Below, piece by piece: positions 11,385 through 23,987 of a stretch of DNA of 64,000 nt. The first letter of the stretch is position 1, and every line of letters begins with the position of its first letter. A model generated the notes under the pieces. That model saw nothing but the letters and a program-made list of their open reading frames with translations, was not told the DNA's origin and did no database searches. The position numbers and the translations under genes are program-made. The stretch is from Sesamum alatum. Taxonomy: Eukaryota > Streptophyta > Magnoliopsida > Lamiales > Pedaliaceae. Location: NCBI GenBank assembly GCA_034509735.1, contig JACGWO010000006.1, forward strand, positions 5,657,001-5,721,000, written 5' to 3'.

Positions 11385-12503
11385 ACTCTTAAATATTTAA
11401 TAAATTGAAGTTTTGATCATTAAAATTTCAAAATTGAAGTAATTATATTTGTATCATCTAATTAGTTAAAAAATGTAATACTTATCATTCCACTTCAAAT
11501 CATTTCATAGATGGTTTAATCAATTTAGAACTTTGTTCTAAAATCTCTTTGGACAACATGATGAATAAAATAACTTTCTTATAATGAAACTATTATTAGA
11601 AACTTATGTTATAAATAACTTTAAATATGGTTAACATAAGGAGTAAAAACATAAAAGAAAAAAAAAAGAAATGACTAATTAATATAATTTTCTTTTCAAA
11701 ATTTGCACAACCCAAAAGGATTACAATATTATTTCATAAATGAAACAAGTTTAGAATAACCACAAGTTCAATGAAAATAAAGTTCCATTAGAAACAAGAA
11801 TTTTTATGCTTATTCCATAATTCAATATTAATTGTATTTTGTTTTTATGATTTATTTTAAATAGAGCTAATTAATAAGATGAAAGATCTAAAAGTTTTAT
11901 TTTCATTGTTTGTTCCTATAATGTGATCATCAATGTAAAGCAATATTTATTGAGAATATAAGAGCCTTACTAAATAAATATTTGATAACAAACATTAAAC
12001 TACAATTAAAAAGCACAAGTCAAAAAAATATATATATATATATATATATCGTAAATGATGCATATACTTAAATTTTTATATCCATTACTTCTCTGTTTAA
12101 AAAAATCAATCACTGTATGTTTTTTATTTATCAGTTTTAGTCATTGTATATTCTACACACACATACATATAGTGTGTTTTAATCTTTTTATGTATTTGTT
12201 ATGTACGTATATGATTATTTTGACCCAAATTTACTTATACGAATGTGAGTTACTTATACTAAAAAACATGTATATATTGCAAGTAGAATAAATATAATTA
12301 TATTAAATAATAAGTAAAGTGGAGAAAAAATTATTTAATTTTTTTAACTATATTGTTTTACTTTGTAACAATAATAATATTTATTTATAAAGTGCCTATT
12401 AAATTTAGTTAATATATTCTTATTATAAATTTATTTTATTGTTATAATTTAAAAATTTATTGAGATAATACGAATCATGTGCAACGCACGTGCTTCTGAC
12501 TAG
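11385..12503 (+). mobile_element. Helitron-like element, 3' part, copy 1
   Basis: The 3' end has a short hairpin (catgtgc-aac-gcacgtg, 12476-12492) followed seven bases later by CTAG (12500-12503) and a T, matching the Helitron rule of a hairpin just upstream of CTRR with insertion next to T. The 1.1 kb to its left is alignable with 31215-32384, which ends with the same structure. The 5' TC terminus could not be located. The ORF at 12055-12291 lies inside and is not conserved as a protein. No Rep/helicase is present. Confidence 0.55.
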
Positions 12504-13624
12504 TACCCTAAAATACCCATGGGTATATATTGTCTAATGCCCAAAAAGATTGATTTATCCATTAATTTAAAATTATAGAATTAGTAAACTTTTAATAAAT
12601 CAATCACTAAATTTACTTAATATCTAAAAACCATAAATAATATATAATAATTTCGTTACATATTGTATTTGTATTTATTACGTATTGAAAATTTGACCAT
12701 TTGTTAGAGATTTTCATATTAATCAATTTAATCAAAACTTAACTTGACAGTTTAGGAAATAAAAAAAAATACCGATGAAAACTAAACTAGTTAAATTTGA
12801 TAAATATATGGAATAAATAAAATTTGTTTGAATTCAAACTATTCAAACACCATCAAATTAAAGTTGAATGCAAATGCTTCAAATAGATACTTAAGAGATT
12901 TAAATGAAAGTCAGATATATTATACTTAATTTATTTACATTTATCAACTCTTATTCCTTCATTCTTATTTTGAACTTATCTCGATTTCATAATCAATTAA
13001 TATAAATGGTCCATCATTTGGATAAGTTTTAAGTTTCTTATTTAAAATTTTTATTAATTAATATCGGTCCGTCATTTCGACAAAATGAAGTTCATTATTT
13101 AAATCTTAATGATGATCAACTTGCACGTAAAAATTTAAGTAAATTAGTTCGATTTTAGCAACCGACGGGCTATGAAATACTACTATAAATTAGTTCCGCA
13201 ATGTACATTGTTTTACTTGAATGTAAATTTAAAATTTAAGAATTTTTATTTTTTGAAACATATTATAAAAAAAAACCAAAAAAAAAAAAATTGGGTCTCA
13301 AATGGGTAAGCTCCAAACTCTATCCAATTCTAATATAATTTGGGAAGACCTAATGGGTCTTTCATAGGGTAGGGTATGAATAGGATATGAAAAAATCATA
13401 TGGGCATTAGTTGGGTTCGAGTCTGGGTAGGACCATACTCGCTCATTGACAGTCCTACTCCCAATTGTATTTCACGCGCATGCACAATAATTCTGAGTCG
13501 AGTGGGTAGTTTGCTACACTTTGAATAGCACAGGATTTTTTTTATAGTTTATTTCATAAGAGGATTTTTTAAATATTTTCGAAAATACAGGGGGTAAATT
13601 ATATTTTACCCAAAATTATAATAA
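12504..13624. other. Intergenic sequence, old repeat fragments
   Basis: No gene. At 13290-13470 there are gggtaggg / tgggtt-rich strings as in some old plant repeats, and at 13540-13620 a single arm ending gggtaaattatattttaccc, similar to the right arm of the MULE at 5190. Neither has a partner. Confidence 0.45.
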
Positions 13625-14283
13625 TGGACATGTAACTATTTGAGTTTGGTACGTGATCTCGCAATAGAGTTGTTACCTTCCCCGCAAATTACATAGTTAG
13701 AATTAGAGAGTGTCACATGAAATCACAATCATAATTAACAACTTGCAAATTTTTAATTAATATTTGATTTTTTAATATAGGAACACGACGAGACGATCAA
13801 GAATATGGGTGGGCACCCGAGTGGGTGTCATCGATTAGCTATTGTCCATAAGGACAAGTTGCGCCTGTATAATTAGACGTGATCTATTATTAATACGAAT
13901 TAATATATGACACGATTCGTTTGCAGACACAAAACGACAAACTTTATTTTATTTATAGAACTATTAAGTTTTAATGAGGCTTTCAACATCACCAAACACA
14001 ATAGAAAAAGAAGAATAATTCTAATCATGACTGTGAAAAACAAAAGCGAGGAATTTATATTTAATTCTATATTGATCATTAATATTTATTTGAGTTTATT
14101 TAATAATAATATATAAATGAAACTTTTAATATCTTTTTCTGCTCAATAAGTTCTAAACTGTCATTCATTCAAATTGAACTTGATTAATTAAATCAAAGGC
14201 AACAAAATATATACGAAAGTATTAAATTATTTGAGTTTGATTTTTATCCAATTCGCTTAAAATTTGTTCAATTTATGCTCATT
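13625..14283 (+). promoter_or_regulatory. Distal upstream block of NLR-B, split off by the LINE
   Basis: This sequence is alignable in reverse complement with 54930-55960, 56470-56900 and 40625-40905. Shared landmarks are gacgagacgatcaagaat, the gtgtcacatgaaatcacaatca string, and the cgtttgcagacacaaaacgacaaactttatt string. In NLR-C the same block lies directly upstream of the gene, so here it is the displaced distal flank of NLR-B, pushed about 5.5 kb away by the LINE at 14302-19833. Whether it has regulatory function is unknown. Confidence 0.65.
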
Positions 14284-14550
14284 AAGTAATAGTATGGAAA
14301 TAAATCCTTGATTTGATACTTGTCAAAAATTCAACCTAGTGTCACTTGTTACTGTACATAAATTCTTAGTTCGAAATTAGACATACAAACTAAAAAAGGA
14401 AGACACTGTGAGATCTCTCTGCATGAGAATGGTTCTCTAGTACGTCCTAGGCTTGTGGTGTTTGGTGGTGTTCATATCTGGTTTTCTCTTTGTTCCTGGT
14501 TTTCTTTGTGCTACAATTGTGGTGGATATTGTCGTTTTGCTATTGACTGG

Positions 14551-15377
14551 TATGGAGGGTGATATTCTGAAGCTTGACTCCGTTCTCTCACTCTCGGAAG
14601 AGGAAGCATCTGGGCCTGTTATTCCCCTGTCGGAATGGAATAAAGGTTCGGATGGTTATGGTTTGACGTTGATTGGTTGCCTTTTATCGCATCGCTCTGT
14701 TCACTTTGACGTGCTCAAAGGCATGCTAGTGCAACTTATTCAGGCCGCTCAAGGAGTTACGATGAGGAAAATTTCGGAGGACCAGTTTTGTCTTGTCTTT
14801 AATCATATCGAGGATCTTCGTCGTGTGCTTGACATGCGTCCGTGGATTTTTTATCGTAATTTGGTTGTTTTACAACCTCTTACTATGCATGATGATCCTC
14901 TCTCGATGGCTTAGACTGGTGTCCTTTTTATGTTCATATTCATGACCTCAACTATGGTCAGAGATTGGTGGTTTTGTTCGTCATATTGGTCAAGCCGTGG
15001 GTACGTGGCTGGATGTTGAGAATGTGGAAAAGGATATTTATTGGTTTGAGCAAGTACGGATTCGTCTGAACATCAATGTGGCTGCCCCGCTTAAACGTGC
15101 ACTGCGCATACAGTCCGCGGCTGGAGAGTCCACTATCGTTCGGTTTTCGTACGAGCGGCTTCCTAACTTTTGTTATCTTTGTGGAAAACTAGGCCATATT
15201 AGTCGTTTTTTGCAAACTTCGATTCCAGGAGAATTTTTCTGGTCCAGATCCAAATACTCCCATTGGTGTGTGGTTATGTGCACCAGGTCCGATGAAATGC
15301 ATTGGTGCCTTTTCGGAATCCATTCGGCCAACCTATGTCTGGAATACCCGTTGTTCGGAAGGGCAGTCCGGGAGTAG
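14551..15377 (+). pseudogene. LINE ORF1: DUF4283 / zinc-knuckle protein, broken
   Basis: The likely start is the ATG at 14551 (MEGDILKLDSVLSLSEEE), which begins a DUF4283-type domain (LTLIGCLLSHR ... FCLVFNHIEDLRRVLDMRPWIF), as in plant L1 ORF1 nucleic-acid-binding proteins. A frameshift near 14914-14997 moves the continuation to another frame, where VRFSYERLPNFCYLCGKLGH is the start of a zf-CCHC_4 knuckle whose last cysteine is missing. Downstream to 16200 there are Pro/Ser-rich remnants with stops. The ORF1 role (RNA chaperone and RNP formation) is family knowledge; this copy is dead. Confidence 0.75.
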
Positions 15378-16205
15378 GCAACGGGGGCACAAATTTTTGG
15401 CTCTTTCCAGGGGGTCCGTGGTGGTGCGGCTGCAGGGCCGCCCGATGCTTCGTCAGCTGCTGCGTGGCGAATGGTTGAGACGGGGCAGTTTTTGCCAAAG
15501 CAGTTGGCCATGGCATGCGGCACGGATGGGGGTTTGCGGTTTCGATAATTACGGGACGAAAGCTCCAGCAATTTGGATTTGTCGGTTGGGCCTATCCCGG
15601 ATTTAGGGCTGAAAGTTGATGGTCCTGGGAATGCTAGTGAATTGGGCCCTGTCCACTCTGAGCCCATGCTTGGTTTGTCGGATGTCGAGGTCTTTGGTGT
15701 GGCTACTTTGGGCCCCCGACCCTTTGCTCCGGCCCAGACCCAACTTGAGTTCAATCATCAATCTCCTCTCCCTGAGGTTGTTCCTTCTCGATAATCCTCT
15801 TCTCACCATCGTTCCGGAGAGAATTCCCCATCGCTATCCCCTGTTTCTGGCGGATCGGTGGTCCCGAGGCCGGCGTCTTCTTTCTCCCTAGTGGTATCTT
15901 CGTTTCCCGCCTCTCCAGCATTAGTGGATGTTCCTATGTTGGGTGAGTATTCTTCCTCCTTAGTTGTAGATGGGGCTGGTCGCATGTTTGGGTCTCGCCG
16001 CAGTGGTGGCGGGCGTTCTAGAGGGCGTGGACGGGGCAGGGGCCGTTCTGTTGTTGAAATGGGTCTGGGTAATAAACGCATCCTGCCCTCTTCTTTCCAT
16101 GTGGGTTCTTCGTCGCGGCCGCATCAACGCCCCTCTCTTTCGGTATCTTCGACGGATTCAGCTATTCCATCGGCGGAGGTTGCTCAGCGACCCTGCCGGT
16201 CCTCA

Positions 16206-19200
16206 TGAGTTGTCTTGTGTGGAATTGTCTCGGGCTAGAGGGACCCGGGACAATTCGGCATTTACGTGAGCTCCTTCGTGCTCACAACCCCGTGCTCATT
16301 TTTCTGTCAGAGATCAAGTTTTGATGCTCTAAGATGGAATGTCTCCGCGCCTCGCAAAACTTGAATGGGATTTTGGTTGATCCAGTGGGTCGTAGTGGGG
16401 GATTGTCACTAATGTGGCGCAAGGATGTGGATGTGGCACTATTGAGTTTTTCACGTTACCATATTGATGCGTCTATTGGTTTTGCCTAAAAACAGTGGTG
16501 GTTCACTACGTTTTATGGAGACCCGGAGGCTAGCCGTCATAAGTTAGGATGGAACATGTTGCGTTTGTTGAAAGATAGGTCCACTTTGCCGTGGTTGTGT
16601 AGTGGAGACTTTAATGCTATTTTATTCGATCATGAGAAGGACAGTCGATGCATGACTCTGGAATGGCAACTGAGGGATTTTCGTCAGGTTTTAATGGAGG
16701 CTCAACTGGATGATTTGGATTCATTGGCCCGCGATTCACATGGTGTAACTGCAGATTATGGTCGGATACGGTTCGGTGTCGATTGGATAGGCCGGTGGCT
16801 TCCCGACCTTGGAGGACTCTGTTTCCTTCAACTCAAGCACACAATTTGCCATCGACTTATTCGGACCATACTCCGTTGCTTATCCAGCTTGAACCGTTGC
16901 CGACATCTTCAGATCAGTCCTTTCCTCATCCCTTTCGTTTTGAGGCATGGTGGATGAGAGATGCAGAATGTTCCCAGATTATCTCGGATGCATGGTCAGG
17001 TTCTACGGTGGGTGATTCTCCATTCCTGCGTTGGAAAGGTTGGGTATGTGTTCAGAGTTGCTGGAGAATTAGAGTAAATGCAGATTTCGGTCTGTAAAGA
17101 AACTCATCAAATGGCTAGAAATCCGCATCTCGGAGCTTCTACATAGTAGACTGACCTTGGGGGACCGTAGAGAGTTACAACGGCTTCGTGAGGAACTGGA
17201 GGGAATTTTGTTAGACCAATATCTTCGGTGGCAACAACGTGCTAAGGTCCATTGGCTTGTTGAGGGTTATTGTAACACAAAATTCTTCCACTCTCAATCA
17301 TCTTTGCGAACACAGACTAAGAAAATCAGGCGTCTTTGCGACGAATCAGATTCCTGGCAAACGAGTAAGGCGGCCATCCAGGGTATTATCTCCCATTATT
17401 TCTCGGATTTGTTTACTTCAACATCTCCGTCTGCACATGACTTAGAGGGTGTGCTGAACGGTGCCGTTTGTCATATTTCAGGAATGCAAAATGAGGAACT
17501 TTGCTGTCCGTTTGGGGCTGAAGAGGTAAGGGATGCTCTGTTCTCAATGACCCCTCTTTCCTCCCCGGGGCCTGATGGTTTCCCCCTGGTTTTCTTTCAA
17601 CATTATTGGGACGTTGTTGGTCAGCATATATCTGCTTGTGTGCTGCATATTCTGAATACGGGGGTAATGCTCCCAAATTTAAATCACACAAACATTATTT
17701 TCATTCCTAAGGTTAAGTCGTCGGAGTTGATTTCACAGTTTAGGCCTATTAGCCTTTGTAACGTGGTTTACAAACTTGTCTCCAAAGTCCTTGATAATAG
17801 GCTTAAAAAATTTCTTGACTCAGTTATTTCTTCATCGCAGTCTGTTTTTGTCAGTGGTCGTTTGATCTCGGATAATGTTTTACTCGCCTTTGAGTGTAAT
17901 CATTATCTAAACTACGCAAGAAGGGGGGCAAATGGCTGTTAGCTTTAAAACTTGATATGTCGAAAGCTTATGATCAAATTGAGTGGTCTTTTGTGGAAGC
18001 GGTTATGCGTCGTCTTGGTTTTGCTGAATCTTTTGTTCGATTGATCATGCTGTGTATTTCGTCTGTTAGTTTTTCCTTTGTTCTTAACAAGGAGCAGTTT
18101 GGGTACATTGTCCCTTCTCGTGGCATTAGGCAGGGCGATCCCCTCTCGCCTTATCTTTTTATCCTTTGTTCGGAAATTTTTAGTTTGATGTTGCAGGAGT
18201 CGGAAAGGAGTGGGCATATTAAAGGCATTGCAGTGGCTCGTTCTGCTCCTTCGGTTTCTCACCTCCTCTTTGTTGATGACTCGTTGCTGTTTTGCAAAGC
18301 GACAGAAACAACACTTATGTCGATAGGCGGGATCTTGAGTCGGTATGAGCGTGCTTCAAGCCAAACGGTCAATTATGCTAAATCCGAAGTTGTCTTCAGC
18401 CCAAACATTACTATTCATCAGCAGCAAATTCTGGCAGGTATTCTCAATGTCTCTGTCGTTCCTAAACTGGATAAGTACTTGGGATTACCGGCGGTTATTG
18501 GGAGAAATAAAGCCAGCGTTTTTCAGGGGCTGCGTGAGAGAATTTGGACGAAGTTATTGGGTTTATCGGAGAAGTTCTGCCAACTGCAGGTAAAGAAGTT
18601 CTGATTAAGGCGGTGCTTCAAGCTATTCCTTCGTATATCATGCAATGTTTTGTCCTCTCGAAATCGTTAATTCGTGAAATTCAAACAGCCTTTGCTGATT
18701 TTTGGTGGAGTGTTCCCAAATCTGGCCGCATCCATTGGATGGCTTAGGCTCATCTGTGTAAACCGAAACAAGTTGGTGGACTTGGGTTTAAGGACCTACG
18801 TTGTTTTAATTTAGCGTTATTAGCCAAACAAGGTTGGAGACTAATGACTCAGCCTGATAGTTTGTTCGCACGGGTTATGAAAGCTCGTTACTACCCATCG
18901 AAGTCCTTTGCTGATACTGTTCTTGGTTATCGCCCTTTTGCTAAGTGGCGTAGCATTCTTGTAGCTAAATTTCTGACGGTTGCGGGAGGACGTTGGATTG
19001 TCGGCAATGGTTCCTCAATTCGTCCTTGTCTTGACCCGTGGCTCCCTAGACCCTATCTTTTTCGGCCTATCTCCTGTCAATCGGCGTTTTCAGACTTTTT
19101 ACGGGTTAGTGATCTCATGCTGCCCTCGCGATCTGATTGGGATATTGACAAGTTACAATCTCTGTTCTGTGATGATGATGTACAATGTATTAGATCCATT

Positions 19201-19788
19201 CACTTTGAGGGGATCTCAAATCCGGATCAGTTTCGGTGGCATTATACTAATTCTGGGCAGTTTTCTGTAAAGAGCGCTTACAAATTGGCTGTCAATGTCC
19301 TGTCCCGAATCCCTTCTAGCTCGCCTGAATCATCGGAAGTGTGTCCGAATTCAGGTTGCGGTTTCCTCTGGAACTCTTGGATCACAGGAAAGGTGAAACA
19401 CATGGTTTGGAGGCTATGTAATGAGGCTATCCCGCTCTCGCAATCCCTTCACAAACGAAACATGAACGTGGTCCCGTTATGCTCTGTTTGTTCGGATTCA
19501 GTGGAAGATGCTGAACACATTTTTCTTGTCTGTCCATTAGCACGGCAGTGTTGGGCCCTGGTGGATATTCCATGGAGTATCTATTCTGTTTGGGGCTCTT
19601 CGGCAGAAAATTGGGTCCGATGTTTGGCTGCGCTGTGCTCGGCGGAGCAGTTTCACTTGGCTTTAACGTTGATCTGGTCAATATGGGGACATCGCAATAT
19701 GGTTCTATTTGATGGCAAGAAGAGTGACCCGGCGGCTACTGAACCTTTGTTTTGTGTAAGCTGCACGGAACAATTGTGCTGGTGGTGA
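16206..19788 (+). pseudogene. LINE ORF2: endonuclease-reverse transcriptase, broken
   Basis: The start at 16206 gives MSCLVWNCLGLEGPGTIRHL, the usual N-terminus of the APE-type endonuclease of plant L1s. Stops follow EIKF and SIGFA, then the frame continues with LCSGDFNAIL. The RT spans about 17157-18604 in two frames (break near 17942): PLSSPGPDGFPLVFFQ, SRGIRQGDPLSPYLF, and a FVDD catalytic box in place of the common FADD. After another frame change near 18600, GRIHWMA and the zf-RVT domain (FSVKSAYKLA ... CSVCSDSVEDAEHIFLVCPLA) run to 19788. RNase H is absent. In live elements this protein performs target-primed reverse transcription; here several frameshifts and stops rule that out. Confidence 0.88.
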
Positions 19789-19851
19789 TTTAATGAAATT
19801 TTGTTTGTTTTCTGTCAAAAAAAAAAGAAAAAAAAGTAATAGTATGAAAAT

Positions 19852-20686
19852 CAATTAAGGCCAATAAAAAAATCACATTAAATTCAAAATACACATTATT
19901 TACCTCAAATTGATTTATTTATCCCGCAACAACCCACTTTCACGGAAATTCTTATAAAATCACTATAAGAAAATTTATTTTTGACTATAATTTTATTGAC
20001 TATGGACTAAAACCATGATAAATAATTATTATTAACAATGGTCAAACAAAAATCATTATAAAAATCTAGATTTTTACCATAAAAATTATTTTTGCAGTGG
20101 CTCATATTTTGCCATGTCTTTTAGTTATGACAAATATTTTAACCACACTAGCAAAAATCACAACCAACAATCGTTGCATGGCCGTGGTGAATGACTATCT
20201 ACTACGACTATTTATTATTAACCATATCAATTAGCAATGGTTAAATATTAAATATTTTTTAGTAAATTAAATTTAATCGAACTAAATCAATCACACAATA
20301 AGTATGATACACTTATTATATAATTAATTATTTTTCTATTGTACACCAACTACAGACCAAATGCATTACGGTTATCATATGAATTAATTTATATTTAATT
20401 AAACCTGATTTAGGTTAAAATTTTCCACAACTCATCTAAACCTTTTGTCACTTTATAAACATGGGTGAAAGCGTGTCTTTTGAGGTTGGACTTATTTTAC
20501 TTAATACAATAAAAAAAATAAGCACCACAATCAACGGCAACCTGCACTAGAAAACTTTTTATATTTTTTTATCTTTTGTCCTTTTGGAATATAAAATTTG
20601 CCAATTTCTCAACTCTGCAATAAGAACTCTGCAACTAGCCAAGACAGATCTAAGAAAAATTTCATCTCATCCAAATAGAAAGTAAA
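19852..20686 (+). promoter_or_regulatory. Proximal upstream region of NLR-B
   Basis: This region aligns with the flank upstream of NLR-C (39699-40625, reverse complement). Shared strings include agcgtgtcttttgaggttgg, the ggacttattttac run, actagaaaac, and the leader from gccaatt to the ATG (aactctgcaactagcc, catccaaatagaaag). A TATA-like tttttatattt lies at about 20557-20566, roughly 120 bp before the ATG. A MITE-like insert is at 19961-20265. Conservation of the last 200 bp in both paralogues suggests the core promoter and 5' UTR; the transcription start is not determined. Confidence 0.6.
19961..20265. mobile_element. CACTA-like MITE in the NLR-B upstream region
   Basis: Begins CACTATAAGAAAATTT and shares phrases with the elements at 7331 and 33410. 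The right end is uncertain (a ttttttagt near 20261, or a cagtg at 20095-20099). The matching region of NLR-C lacks it. No ORF. Confidence 0.33.
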
Positions 20687-23600
20687 ATGGTTGATGCTGT
20701 TGCAACAATTGCTCTTGAAACACTTCGGGACCTGTTGATCGAGAAAGCAAAGTTTTTATTAAGTGTGAGCGGTCAAGTTAAGGAAGTTGAGAGGCAGCTT
20801 ACTCTCATGCACTGTTTTTTGAAGGATGCTGATAAAAGAAAAGATAGGTACGACTCAGATACCGTCCGTCACTGGGTTGCTGAACTTCAAGATTTGTCTG
20901 TCAAAGCTGAAAATGTACTGGAAAGATATGCTATTGAAGTCACATCCAAAAGAGAAGGGAAAAATTTGAAAAAAATACTCAGAAGATTTACTTGTATATT
21001 GAGTGAATGCTTGAGCGTTTACCACACTGGAAGTGACATTGAGGTCATCATGTCTCGTATGGCCGACCTCACCAAACAGTCGGAGTTTTTGAGTAAAGGA
21101 GAAAGCTCATCAAGATCGACAGGTGACACTGATTGGTCAAGAAAAACGTTTGGTCTTGATGTTGAAAAACATTTTGTTGGAATGAAAGACGAGATAGAGT
21201 TACTAGAATCACTTCTGGAAAGTGATGACAAGTCACATCGAGTGATTTCGATTTGTGGGATGGGGGGATTGGGGAAGACCACTGTTGCTACAAAAATTTA
21301 CAACGGGGAGATTGCGCAGCGTTGCTTTGACGCTCGTGCTTGGATTTGTATAAGCCAACAATTCCAACCCAGATCTATTTTCCAAGGGCTTCTAAAGCAA
21401 CTTGTTCCTCATGCAGGCGAGGAGCTAGATGAAAATGAGTTGGTGAGGAAGTTGTACAATGTACAAAAGGAGAAAAAATGTTTACTTGTTTTGGATGATG
21501 TTTGGGAAGTCAATCATTGGAATAACTTAAGTCATATCTTTCCCGTTTTGGAGTCAAGTAGCAAAGTTTTGCTTACCACCCGAAATCAAAACATTGCCTC
21601 CACAGAATATGTACACATGCTGGGGTGTTTGACCGAAGATGAAGGATGGGAGCTTCTTCAAAAGATAGCACTTCCGACCCACCATCAACAAGGTTAGTTT
21701 GTCATTTTTCTTTAGGATAATTACTCGCCGTCCTTGGCTGAGGTTTGACATGATTAAGTATAATCCCTTGTGGTTTGAAGAATTACATTTAGTGTTTGTT
21801 TTCGTCCAGGTTCAAATTAATTAATAGATCACTCAATTAGTCAAAATTCATGAAATTTGTTTATATTAATAAAAAAATTGAATGAAAATCCACATTTACC
21901 TTCAATGAACTTACTACTGACTTTACGTGACATCAATAATTTGTATATTTGTAGGTGAAAGTATGATAAAAATGTTTTGCTATAAAATTAAGAAAAAATA
22001 AAATAAAAAGTTTTCGATTAAACTCAGAGTTTCTCAGGAAAATCAAGAAAATGTAGTGTTTCGTGGGAACTGAATAATTTCAAAACTACCACATATTTTT
22101 ATTTAAAGTAAAAAATGAAAACATTTCCATAAGAAAATTTTAAGATATAGTTGTTAAATTCATTTAGTTTACAATCAATTTGATAAAGAATTAGAGCTAA
22201 TATTTTTAATTAACAAGCTTATTCTGCATAAAATGCAGGGGTAACTCCAACTGAACTAAAGCTGTTCGAAAAAACTGGTAGGAAAATTGTAAGGAAATGT
22301 GGGTATCTACCGCTAGCTGTTTCTGTTGTCGGAGGTATTTTGCAGCAGGAAAGAACTTTAATTGAGTGGGAGAATGTCTGCATGAATATTGATTCGTATC
22401 TACAACGTGGGAAAGGTGTCGAAAAAAAATCAAAAAGTAGCTCAAATATTGGAGTTGAGTTACAATGTACTCCCTTACAACCTGAAGCCATGTTTTTTGT
22501 ACTTAGGATGTTTTCCTGAGGACCACGAGATAAACACGGAAAAACTATATTTAATATGGATGGCTGAAGGCATGGTCTCGTCTGAAGACAAAGGAAGAGG
22601 AGAAACTATGATAAATGTCGCAGAGCGCTACTTGTCTGAATTGGCAAATAGGTGCATGGTTCAAGTGAAAATGGACCAAGAGTCGATATATTATAGGTTT
22701 AAATCTTGTCGGCTTCATGATTTGGTAAGAGAGCTTTGCTTGTCAAAGGCAAAAGAAGAAAAGTTTATGAAGGTTGTGGACATGCAGACGGGAGGAGACG
22801 ACGAATCTTCAACATGCACAAGCAGGCTAGCGGTCAATCGGGATGAAGTGAAGGATGATAACATTAGGAAAAATCAAAATTTGCGATCTCTTTTATTACT
22901 CGAAAAAGAAGAGGGATATAGATATCGGGACAACTTCGAAGGTATTAGTTTAGGAATGTTAAGATTGCTCAAAATCTTAGTATTGGAAAGTCAACACTTT
23001 AAGAACAAGAAGTTGCCCCAAGGAATTGAAAAATTGATTCTGCTAAAGTACTTGAGTATAAGAGATAGCGAGGTAGATGAGCTGCCAAAGTCCGTGTGCA
23101 AGCTACCATGTCTACAGTCATTGGATCTACAAGTAAGTTGCGAAATTCAAATACCTAATTCGATACATGAACTGAGGAACTTGAAGCATCTATTTCTACA
23201 TAGTGATGGTAGGAGTATTATTGGTGGTGGAAAATTGAAACTCGAGGGTCTGGATGAGTTGGAAACTTTGATGGGGTTTAATAGTAAGACCGACGAAACT
23301 ACCCATCTCCTTAAACTGCCCAAGCTTCAAGTATTGGATGCAGACGTTTCGGACCATCAAAGTCTCTGCATGATTGCTGATCACATTTTGAATCATGAAG
23401 ATCAATTTCGTGAGGTACGACTTGAGATCAAGAATGAATGCAGTATCAATTCGGTAGAAGGCTCAAATCTTGTCAGGAAGATGATCATGTGTCGCTCACT
23501 AAGTGGATTGAAAATTATGTGTCCTGTGAGCATTTTACCGACCTACGAACCTCAGTCGTATCTTAATGTGGTTAGTTTGTTACTCTCGGAGTCTAATATT

Positions 23601-23987
23601 AAGAAAGACCCAATGGGAATACTAGAGAAGCTTCCTGTGTTGCGAAATCTTTGGTTGTGGAATGATGCATATGTGGGCAAACGTATGGTTTGTCGAGCAA
23701 CTGGATTTCCTCAACTCAGACTGCTTTCGCTCGATTCTTTGTACAATTTGGAGGGGTGGAGAGTGGAGGAAGGAGCAATGCCCAATCTCGTTTCTCTATC
23801 TATTTTTGAATGCAACAACTTGGAGATGATTCCGGATGGATTGAAATACATCACTACTCTACACGAATTGTTGATTGGTGATATGTCTGAAAAATTCATG
23901 GACAGGATACGAGTTGTGAATGGTCAAGAAGGAGAAGATTATCACAAAATCAAACACATACCGACAATTTTTCTTCCTGATGATTAG
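20687..23987 (+). pseudogene. NLR-B: CC-NB-LRR resistance gene with one frameshift
   Basis: Exon 1 is 20687-21692 and exon 2 is 22239-23987. Donor ag|gttagt and acceptor tgcag| give a phase-1 junction that reads through as a Gly codon then VTPTELKL. Exon 1 has an Rx-N-type coiled coil with a ZAR1-like start (MVDAVATIALET), an EDVID-like AENVL at 74-78, P-loop GMGGLGKTT (191-199), kinase-2 CLLVLDDVW, and RNBS-B VLLTTRN. Exon 2 has CGYLPLAV, NLKPCFLYLGCFPED, RLHDLVREL and LRRs. An A8 run at 22422-22429 carries one base too many: the upstream frame stops at 22517-22519 (a 428-aa product), while the rest is open in the +1 frame to 23987. Without the extra base the gene would encode 917 aa. It may be a real recent mutation or a homopolymer error. 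NLRs of this class are intracellular immune receptors that bind ADP/ATP and oligomerise on effector detection. Confidence 0.93.

Larger units (their letters stand above)
14302..19833 (+). mobile_element. L1-type LINE, near full length, inserted upstream of NLR-B
   Basis: The element is flanked by an 18-bp direct repeat with one mismatch: aagtaatagtatggaaat (14284-14301) and aagtaatagtatgaaaat (19834-19851). It ends in an A-rich tail (from 19817). It encodes an ORF1-like DUF4283/CCHC protein, then an endonuclease-RT-zf-RVT polyprotein, both broken. The uninterrupted target is visible in reverse complement near 40620-40650 and near 54985-55015, so both borders are confirmed by paralogous empty sites. 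No RNase H domain follows zf-RVT, unlike many plant L1s, which suggests a 3' internal deletion. Confidence 0.9.

Noticed and set aside
12055..12291. 78-aa hydrophobic ORF resembling the one at 31970-32185
   Set aside because: Similarity follows from the duplicated Helitron-like DNA; the reading frames differ by indels and the proteins are not conserved as such.
15173..15754. 193-aa minus-strand ORF inside the LINE
   Set aside because: Antisense shadow of the ORF1/linker region; no domain.
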